Source of the DNA: Mycolicibacterium brumae
GTDB taxonomy: Bacteria > Actinomycetota > Actinomycetes > Mycobacteriales > Mycobacteriaceae
Direction of reading: 5' to 3'
DNA: 64,000 bases
Assembly: GCF_025215495.1 (NCBI RefSeq)
Contig: NZ_CP104302.1
Span: 620,001-684,000 of the forward strand
A program made the position numbers and the translations under genes. This document shows positions 58,562 through 64,000 of this stretch, one piece after another. The notes under the pieces were generated by a model. It searched no databases. It was not told the origin of the DNA and saw only the letters and a list, made by a program, of their open reading frames with translations. Within the stretch, counting starts at the first letter, position 1, and the number at the start of each line of letters is the position of its first letter.

Positions 58562-58720
58562 GTGATGGGTGGCTCCCGGCCGGATCCGGCGCTAGTTAAC
58601 AAGATCTTCGGCTCCGACAGTCCCCGCGAATCCTCCGATGAGCGTGATGCGGACGCGTCCAGGCAGCGATCGGACCGTGATCAATGGATCCAGGACAACC
58701 GGCCGCCGCACCATAACTGA
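58562..58720 (+). CDS. Small ORF, 51-52 aa, highly polar
   Basis: Starts at GTG 58562 or ATG 58565 and ends TGA 58720. Translation begins MGGSRPDPALVNKIFGSDSP, then acidic/basic polar sequence, ending QDNRPPHHN. No signal, no membrane segment and no cysteines. Expression support is indirect: a -10 box at leaderless spacing and a perfect CRP palindrome directly upstream. No family recognised. Confidence 0.55.
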   Translation: MMGGSRPDPALVNKIFGSDSPRESSDERDADASRQRSDRDQWIQDNRPPHHN

Positions 58721-59010
58721 TCAGTAACCAGTGTTTCTGCTGGGACTGTGCTGGAGATTTGCTCACCAACATTTTTCCGACGACTCGCGCGACGCGACCG
58801 GCCGTGGGCGCACCCAGGTCGGACACTTCGCCGTGGTGGCGGCGACTCCTCACCACGGTCAGCAAACTTCTCGGCACGGCAGACATAAGTTGTGATTTGT
58901 CCCGTACGCGTTGCCGGGTCGAATGGCCCCCGTTATGTTCCTTTCGACATCGACGATGAGGTCAAGTACGAGCGTCCCATCGGGAATCGCCAAAAGGCCG
59001 CTCAGGTGCG

Positions 59011-59039
59011 GTGAGTGCGTCAATATTGACCCCACTCAC
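59011..59039. promoter_or_regulatory. Nested dyad upstream of porin gene 1
   Basis: GTGAGTG (59011-59017) and CACTCAC (59033-59039) flank the perfect 12-bp palindrome GTCAATATTGAC (59019-59030). It lies 62-90 bp before ATG 59102 and looks like an operator or a structured leader. The rest of 58721-59101 has no gene; TATGTT at 58934-58939 is a possible -10. Confidence 0.45.
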
Positions 59040-59101
59040 ACACCACCCACCGACCGGTGAGCCACATCCGGATCACCGCCGACAGACGGAGCGAACGCGA
59101 G

Positions 59102-59758
59102 ATGAAGGTGCTAGCGCGGATTTTCCTCACGATGGCGCTGGCCATCGGCGCGTTGTTTGTGGGTACGGGCACGGCCTCGGCGGGTTTGGACAACTCCAAC
59201 ACCCTCGTCGACGGCAAGGGCCGGACCATGGTGATTGAGCAGTGGGACACCTTCCTCAACGGTGTGTTCCCGCTGGACCGCAACCGGCTGACCCGTGAGT
59301 GGTTCCACTCCGGTCGCGCGGTGTTCGACGTCCAGGGCGAGGGCGCCGAGGACTTCGAGGGTGTGCTGGAACTGGGTTACCAGGTCGGCTTCCCCTGGTC
59401 ACTCGGTGTGGGCATCAACTTCAGCTACACCACCCCGAACATCGCGTTCGACGGCTGGGGAGTTAATCCCGATGAGGACGGCGTTATCACCGGCACCGGG
59501 CTGGCGAACAGCATTGTGACCCCCCCGTTGCTTCCCGGTGTGTCGATCTCGGCTGACCTGGGCAACGGCCCGGGCATCCAGGAGGTCGCCACCTTCTCCG
59601 TCGACATCGCCGGCCCGCACGGCGCGGTGGCCGTCTCCAACGCGCACGGCACGGTGACCGGCGCCGCCGGCGGTGTGCTGCTGCGCCCATTCGCCCGTCT
59701 CATCTCCAACGATGGTGACTCGGTGACCACCTACGGCGAGCCCTGGAACATGAACTGA
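59102..59758 (+). CDS. MspA-family outer-membrane porin, copy 1
   Basis: Octameric channel of the mycolic-acid outer membrane for small hydrophilic solutes. 218 aa from ATG 59102; signal peptide residues 1-27 (TGTASA then GLDN), mature 191 aa. Family blocks QWDTFLNGVFPLDRNRLTRE, ELGYQVGFPWSLGVGINFSY, PGVSISADLGNGPGIQEVAT and YGEPWNMN are preserved. The loop corresponding to the MspA constriction (D90/D91) reads FDGWGVNPDEDG: D90 is kept, D91 is Gly, and about seven residues are inserted. A strong terminator follows. Nearly identical copy 2 starts 150 bp after this stop. Confidence 0.94.
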   Translation: MKVLARIFLTMALAIGALFVGTGTASAGLDNSNTLVDGKGRTMVIEQWDTFLNGVFPLDRNRLTREWFHSGRAVFDVQGEGAEDFEGVLELGYQVGFPWSLGVGINFSYTTPNIAFDGWGVNPDEDGVITGTGLANSIVTPPLLPGVSISADLGNGPGIQEVATFSVDIAGPHGAVAVSNAHGTVTGAAGGVLLRPFARLISNDGDSVTTYGEPWNMN

Positions 59759-59770
59759 TCTCTCACGTCA

Positions 59771-59812
59771 AAGAGCGGCGGCGGTGTCGAATTCGACACC
59801 GCCGCCGCTCTT
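59771..59812 (+). terminator. Terminator after porin copy 1
   Basis: Perfect 21-bp inverted repeat with AATT at its centre (AAGAGCGGCGGCGGTGTCG arm) followed by TTTG. It should separate the two porin transcripts. Confidence 0.85.
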
Positions 59813-59908
59813 TTGTGAATGACCTGAAGATCCCATTCTCCGCCGAGCCAGGGCAGTGAAGGTAGGTTAGCCTGCGTTGACGGGCCGCTCACGCATGGAG
59901 AAGGATGG

Positions 59909-60562
59909 ATGAGCCTCGCGCGGATTTTCCTCACGATGGCGCTGGCCATCGGCGCGTTGTTTGTGGGTACGGGCACGGCCTCGGCGGGTTTGGACAACTC
60001 CAACACCCTCGTCGACGGCAAGGGCCGGACCATGGTGATTGAGCAGTGGGACACCTTCCTCAACGGTGTGTTCCCGCTGGACCGCAACCGGCTGACCCGT
60101 GAGTGGTTCCACTCCGGTCGCGCGGTGTTCGACGTCCAGGGCGAGGGCGCTGAGGACTTCGAGGGTGTGCTGGAACTGGGTTACCAGGTCGGCTTCCCCT
60201 GGTCACTCGGTGTGGGCATCAACTTCTCCTACACCACCCCGAACATCGCGTTCGACGGCTGGGGAGTTGATCCCGATGAGGACGGCGTTATCACCGGCAC
60301 CGGGCTGGCGAACAGCATTGTGACCCCCCCGTTGCTTCCCGGTGTGTCGATCTCGGCTGACCTGGGCAACGGCCCCGGCATCCAGGAGATCGCCACCTTC
60401 TCCGTCGATATCGCCGGCCCGCACGGCGCGGTGGCCGTCTCCAACGCGCACGGCACGGTGACCGGCGCCGCCGGCGGTGTGCTGCTTCGTCCGTACGCCC
60501 GTCTCATCTCCAACGATGGTGACTCGGTGACCACCTACGGCGAGCCCTGGAACATGAACTGA
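59909..60562 (+). CDS. MspA-family outer-membrane porin, copy 2
   Basis: 217 aa. The mature protein differs from copy 1 at only three positions: N95D in the constriction loop (FDGWGVDPDEDG), V to I in IQE-ATF, and F to Y in RP-ARL. The N-terminus MSLARIF replaces MKVLARIF. Own short upstream region with GAGAAGG ribosome site. The coding DNA is almost the same over its length, so this is a recent tandem duplication or gene conversion. Convergent with the SulP gene (20-bp gap). Confidence 0.94.
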   Translation: MSLARIFLTMALAIGALFVGTGTASAGLDNSNTLVDGKGRTMVIEQWDTFLNGVFPLDRNRLTREWFHSGRAVFDVQGEGAEDFEGVLELGYQVGFPWSLGVGINFSYTTPNIAFDGWGVDPDEDGVITGTGLANSIVTPPLLPGVSISADLGNGPGIQEIATFSVDIAGPHGAVAVSNAHGTVTGAAGGVLLRPYARLISNDGDSVTTYGEPWNMN

Positions 60563-60582
60563 TCTCGCTCTGTGTGTCCCGA

Positions 60583-62901
60583 CTAGCGCGCGCCCTGGGA
60601 GATCAGCTCGCCGTTGAGCGCGGCGGACGCGAGCGCGACATCGTCACGGTCTGCCTGCGTCGATGGATCGATGATGTCGTCGGTGGTGATCTGCAGCACC
60701 CGCCCGGTCGGAATGTCGAAGAACAACCCGAGAACGTCGCGGCCGGCCCCGCCGTCGTTGACGGCGCGGTGGGTGCGCAGCGTGTGCGCCTGCAGCGCCA
60801 CATTCACCATGGCCAGCTGGTCGATGATGCCGAAGCCCCGGGCTGCCGCGGCCTGCGCAACAGGGTGCCCGGCCAGCAGCGCGTCCCGAGAGGGCTTGGC
60901 GTACTCGATCCAGTCCATCACCGCCGATGCGCCGCCGCCGCCGGTGTGCTCGCCGCCGCCGTGCCAAAGCGCGTGCATCGCGCCGCAGCCGGAGTGCCCG
61001 CACACGATCAGGGTGTCGACACCCAACTCGCCGATCGCGAACTCCAGGGCCGCCTCCACCGACGGGTCGGAGCCCTCCCGTGGCACGAGGTTGCCGACAT
61101 TGCGGATGGTGAACAGGTCACCGGGGCCGGTGCCGGTGATGAGGTTCGGCACCACCCGGGAATCCGCGCAGGTCAGGAAGACGGCGTGCGGGTCCTGGCC
61201 GCCGCTGAGCTTGTCCAGGTGCGGCCGCAAGGCGGAGGCGTGCTTGCGGTGGTAGCGGTCGATGCCGGACAACACCAGATCCGTGCCGCTTTTCCCGTCC
61301 CCGTTGCACTGCTTGGCGTTGTCGGCCAGCGGCGCCAGCTCACGCGCCAGCGCGACATTGGTGTGCCGGCGTGGGGGAGCGGTGGCCGCGGCTTCCAGCA
61401 CCGCCGCGCCGAGCTCGTCGACGTGCACCACACCGCCGCCGGCCTGGTACTGCCGCCGCCAGTCGTTGATGACCTCGAACGCGGCGTGGTCGATGAAGTC
61501 GACGGTGATCTCCACGTTGACCTCGGCGCCCGGCGGGATGGAGGCCAGGGTCCGGGTGAGCCGCGGCAGCGAAAGGAAGCTCGCCGCGCCTTCGACGACG
61601 ACCTGCCAGCGCCCGTCACCGAGCTCCTCGGCCTGCACCGAGGCGCGCACCGCACGCCACACCACCAGCGCGATCGCGACCAGCAGGCCCAGCGCCACGC
61701 CTTCGAGCAGGTTGATGAAGAGCACGCCCGCGACGGTCACCAGGTAGACCACCAGGTCACCGGTCTTGTGGGCGAGCCGAACGTGGGCCATCTTGACCAG
61801 CTGAATGCCGATCACGATGAGCAACCCGGCCAGTGCGGCACGCGGAATCTGCTGGATCCCGGTGCCGAAGAAGGTCGCGAACACCAGCACCCAGATGCCG
61901 TGCATGATCGTGGAGGCGCGGCTCTTCGCGCCGGCGGTGACGTTGGTGGCGCTGCGGACGATGACGCCGGTCACCGGGAGTCCGCCGAGCATGCCGGACA
62001 CCGTGTTCGCGGCGCCCTGGCCGATCATCTCCCGGTTGAGGTCCGATCGGGGGCCGTCGTGCATCTTGTCCACGGCCACCGCCGACAGCAGGGACTCCAC
62101 GCTGGCGATCATGGCGATGGTCAGCACGCCACCGATGAAGGCCAGCCACATTCCGGACTCCGGCAGGGTCGGCAAGCCGATGGCGTCGAACAACGAGCCG
62201 CTCATATCGAGGCGCTCCACCGACAGCGGCGCGATCAGGGACAGCACGGTGGCCAGCAGGATGGCGACCAGGGCGCCGGGGATCTTCCGCAGCCGTTCCG
62301 GGGTGTACTTCCAGAGCAGCATGACCGCGATGACGATCACGCCGACCAGCACGTCGGCGGGATGCAGGTTGGCGATCGCCGAGGGCAGACTCACCAGGTT
62401 GTCCCAGACCCCGGCTGCGGAGGTTCCGCCCAGCACCACGTGCAGCTGCTGGATGGCGATGGTCAGACCGATACCGGCCAGCATCGCGTGCACGACGATC
62501 GGGGAGATCGCCAGCGCGACGGTGGCGACCCGGCTCATGCCGATGATGACCTGCAGGATCCCGGCTCCGACGGTGATCGCCGCGGTGGTGGTCCAGCCGA
62601 AGGTGTTGATCATCTGGGCCACAACCACGGTCAGGCCGGCGGCCGGGCCGCTGGCCAGCAACGGTGACCCGCCCAGCGCGCCGGCGACAATGCCGCCGAC
62701 GATGGCGGCGATCAGGCCGGCCATCAGCGGCGCGCCGGAGGCGACCGCGATGCCCAGTGACAGCGGCAGGGCGACGAGGAACACCACGATGGAGGCGGGG
62801 AGATCGTGGCGGATCAGGACATCCCGGATGTAGCCGCGGGTGTCGGTGGACGCGGAATCGGCGGGTGGCGCGGCAGGCGGCGCGGAGGAGGTGATGCTCA
62901 C
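60583..62901 (-). CDS. SulP-type anion transporter fused to beta-carbonic anhydrase
   Basis: 772 aa. The N-terminal SulP membrane region (about residues 30-440, ten or more helices, ASGPAAGLTVVVAQM) is followed by a STAS-like stretch (about 450-540). A C-terminal beta-class carbonic anhydrase (about 560-760) has zinc ligands in FLTCADSRVVPN (Cys and Asp/Arg dyad) and VCGHSGCGAM (His and Cys). A bicarbonate transporter coupled to CO2 hydration is the natural reading; Rv3273 has the same layout. GTG start at 62901. Confidence 0.93.
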   Translation of the reverse strand: MSITSSAPPAAPPADSASTDTRGYIRDVLIRHDLPASIVVFLVALPLSLGIAVASGAPLMAGLIAAIVGGIVAGALGGSPLLASGPAAGLTVVVAQMINTFGWTTTAAITVGAGILQVIIGMSRVATVALAISPIVVHAMLAGIGLTIAIQQLHVVLGGTSAAGVWDNLVSLPSAIANLHPADVLVGVIVIAVMLLWKYTPERLRKIPGALVAILLATVLSLIAPLSVERLDMSGSLFDAIGLPTLPESGMWLAFIGGVLTIAMIASVESLLSAVAVDKMHDGPRSDLNREMIGQGAANTVSGMLGGLPVTGVIVRSATNVTAGAKSRASTIMHGIWVLVFATFFGTGIQQIPRAALAGLLIVIGIQLVKMAHVRLAHKTGDLVVYLVTVAGVLFINLLEGVALGLLVAIALVVWRAVRASVQAEELGDGRWQVVVEGAASFLSLPRLTRTLASIPPGAEVNVEITVDFIDHAAFEVINDWRRQYQAGGGVVHVDELGAAVLEAAATAPPRRHTNVALARELAPLADNAKQCNGDGKSGTDLVLSGIDRYHRKHASALRPHLDKLSGGQDPHAVFLTCADSRVVPNLITGTGPGDLFTIRNVGNLVPREGSDPSVEAALEFAIGELGVDTLIVCGHSGCGAMHALWHGGGEHTGGGGASAVMDWIEYAKPSRDALLAGHPVAQAAAARGFGIIDQLAMVNVALQAHTLRTHRAVNDGGAGRDVLGLFFDIPTGRVLQITTDDIIDPSTQADRDDVALASAALNGELISQGAR

Positions 62902-62919
62902 CCCTCCACTGTCCGGAGG

Positions 62920-64000
62920 CTATGTGGCGAGATTCCCGGTCAAATCATGACGATTCTGTGACACCGGAAGCTCGACTGTGAACGTGGCGCCCTGCCCGGC
63001 TCCGGGTGATGCGGCGCGGATCCAGCCGCGGTGCGCTTCCACCATGGCCTTGGCGATCGCCAGGCCGATACCGCTTCCGCCGGCGTCGCGGTCGCGGGCG
63101 GTGTCGGTGCGGTAGAACCGCTCGAAAATGTGCGGCAGGTGTTCGGCGGCAATGCCTTCTCCATCATCAGAGACCGCGATGGTGGCGGTGAGATTCCGCT
63201 TGTCGCGCCCGGCCGACAGGATCACCGTTCCGCCGGGCCCGTTGTGGCGCAGCGCGTTCTGCAGCAGATTGACCAGCACCTGAACCATGCGTTGGGTGTC
63301 GACGCAGACCGTCACTCCGGGCGGCGCGGGCGTGACGATCAGGCTCACTCCCTTGTCGTCGAATGCCAGCCGCACCGCGCGTTCGGCCTGGGACAGCAGA
63401 TCGGCCACTTCGATCAGCTCCGGTTCCAGTCTCAGCTGGCCCTCTTCCGCCGCGGAGATGGCGTTGATGTCCTCGGTCAGCCGGGCCAGCCGGGCGGTTT
63501 GCACCCGCAGCAGTTCGACGGTTTCCTCGTTGGGCTCGACGATCCCGTCTTGGATGGCCTCCAGGTGCCCGTCCAGGATGGTCAACGGGGTGCGTGCCTC
63601 GTGGGCGAGGTCGGCGAGCAGCCGCCGCCGGTTGGCTTCGATGGTGTCCAGCCGCCGCCCCATCCGGCCCAGCGCGATGGCCAGCGAATCCAGTTCGGGC
63701 CCCAGCCCCGGGCTCACCGATGGCGTCCGGTAGCGGCCGTCGGCGATGGCTGTGGCGGTGTTGGCCAGCCGGCGGGTGGAGCGGGCGATACGCCGAGAGA
63801 TGAACGCGCTGACCATGAGGGAGGCGAAGAAGGCCACCGCCAGGCCCATCGACAGCGCCACCAGGTTCGCCCCGGCGAACGCCTCCTGGGCGTGCTGGGC
63901 AATCGCCTTGGTCATCGGATCGTTGTGCTGGTGCAGCTCGGACCAGAACAACCGCGGTCCGGCAATGGTGGCGATGATCCAGGTCACCACCGAGGTGACG
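62920..64000 (-). CDS. Sensor histidine kinase, BaeS/HAMP type (5' end off the window)
   Basis: At least 360 residues visible; the frame stays open to the window edge. One membrane segment (ANLVALSMGLAVAFFASLMVSAF) and HAMP (SRRIARSTRRLANTATAIADG), then HisKA with H in LADLAHEARTPLTILDGHLE, and HATPase (VNLLQNALRHNGPGG, DDGEGIA, GSGIGLAIAKAMVEAHRG). An extracytosolic sensor region precedes. The response regulator should lie just beyond 64000. The 3' end is 18 bp upstream of the SulP gene. Confidence 0.9.
   Translation of the reverse strand, partial: VTSVVTWIIATIAGPRLFWSELHQHNDPMTKAIAQHAQEAFAGANLVALSMGLAVAFFASLMVSAFISRRIARSTRRLANTATAIADGRYRTPSVSPGLGPELDSLAIALGRMGRRLDTIEANRRRLLADLAHEARTPLTILDGHLEAIQDGIVEPNEETVELLRVQTARLARLTEDINAISAAEEGQLRLEPELIEVADLLSQAERAVRLAFDDKGVSLIVTPAPPGVTVCVDTQRMVQVLVNLLQNALRHNGPGGTVILSAGRDKRNLTATIAVSDDGEGIAAEHLPHIFERFYRTDTARDRDAGGSGIGLAIAKAMVEAHRGWIRAASPGAGQGATFTVELPVSQNRHDLTGNLAT

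Noticed and set aside
59862..59880. IdeR-like iron box before porin copy 2
   Set aside because: The first half (TAGGTTAGCCT) fits the consensus, but the second half does not; a single half-site is too weak.

Overview
The window is GC-rich chromosomal DNA from a mycobacterium, most likely a fast-growing Mycolicibacterium. Two kinds of evidence support this. First, two tandem MspA-type porins sit at 59.1-60.6 kb; these are typical of fast growers and absent from the M. tuberculosis complex. Second, from about 15.4 kb to 58.4 kb the gene order follows the M. tuberculosis Rv0944-Rv0984 segment: SDR, Fpg/Nei, pgi, chorismate mutase, pcrA/uvrD1, M23 peptidase, sucCD, Rv0954, perM, purN, purH, Rv0958, Rv0959, then the DUF1707 protein, echA7-fadE12-accA2-accD2-fadE13-Rv0976c, rpmF, mprA-mprB-pepD and moaB2. 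The M. tuberculosis csoR/ctpV block and the PE_PGRS genes of that interval are missing. Other genes stand in the gaps.

Layout. 0-1.5 kb: a DevR/DosR regulator and a single-GAF DevS-like kinase cut by the window edge. 1.8-2.7 kb: two small membrane proteins. 2.8-6.8 kb: a PTS plus nagB/nagA module for N-acetylglucosamine uptake and catabolism. 6.8-14.6 kb: small exported proteins, tRNA-Arg(CCU), a CocE-type hydrolase, a DUF3349 remnant, an APH-type kinase, PrpE, and an AurF-like diiron oxygenase coupled to a DUF4873 protein. 14.7-23.2 kb: cobF, SDR, DNA glycosylase, pgi, an aldehyde dehydrogenase, chorismate mutase and PcrA/UvrD1. 23.2-27.3 kb: three tandem related membrane proteins, two with QPGYG-rich tails, and an M23 peptidase. 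27.5-39.5 kb: sucCD, DUF5336 protein, perM, purN, purH, a bestrophin, and an AAA+/VWA pair. 39.5-44.5 kb: lipoprotein, DUF6188, a broken oleate hydratase, a 3-hydroxyacyl-CoA dehydrogenase and an exported protein of lower GC. 44.6-53.7 kb: DUF1707 and a six-gene acyl-CoA/carboxylase/AtuA-like operon. 53.9-58.7 kb: rpmF, the MprAB-PepD stress system, moaB2 and a 51-aa ORF behind a CRP-type site. 59-64 kb: the tandem porins, a SulP-carbonic anhydrase fusion and a partial sensor kinase.

Regulation visible in the DNA: many genes have a TANNNT -10 box ending 6-7 nt before the start codon, which suggests leaderless transcripts. There are helically phased GGGGAC half-sites before devR, two 8-3-8 direct-repeat MprA boxes (before mprA and before pepD), two CRP-type palindromes (sucC/M23 intergenic and the 51-aa ORF), and three strong hairpin terminators.

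Most notable: (i) tandem near-identical porins with a remodelled constriction loop that differ from each other at one loop residue; (ii) a run of membrane proteins with shared QPGYG low-complexity tails, echoed in PepD; (iii) a family of roughly 75-bp palindromic intergenic elements; (iv) an oleate hydratase inactivated by a frameshifting internal deletion; (v) a single-GAF DevS that keeps the candidate haem histidine; (vi) a probable branched-acyl/terpenoid acid catabolic operon. No CRISPR array, insertion sequence, prophage or rRNA was found.
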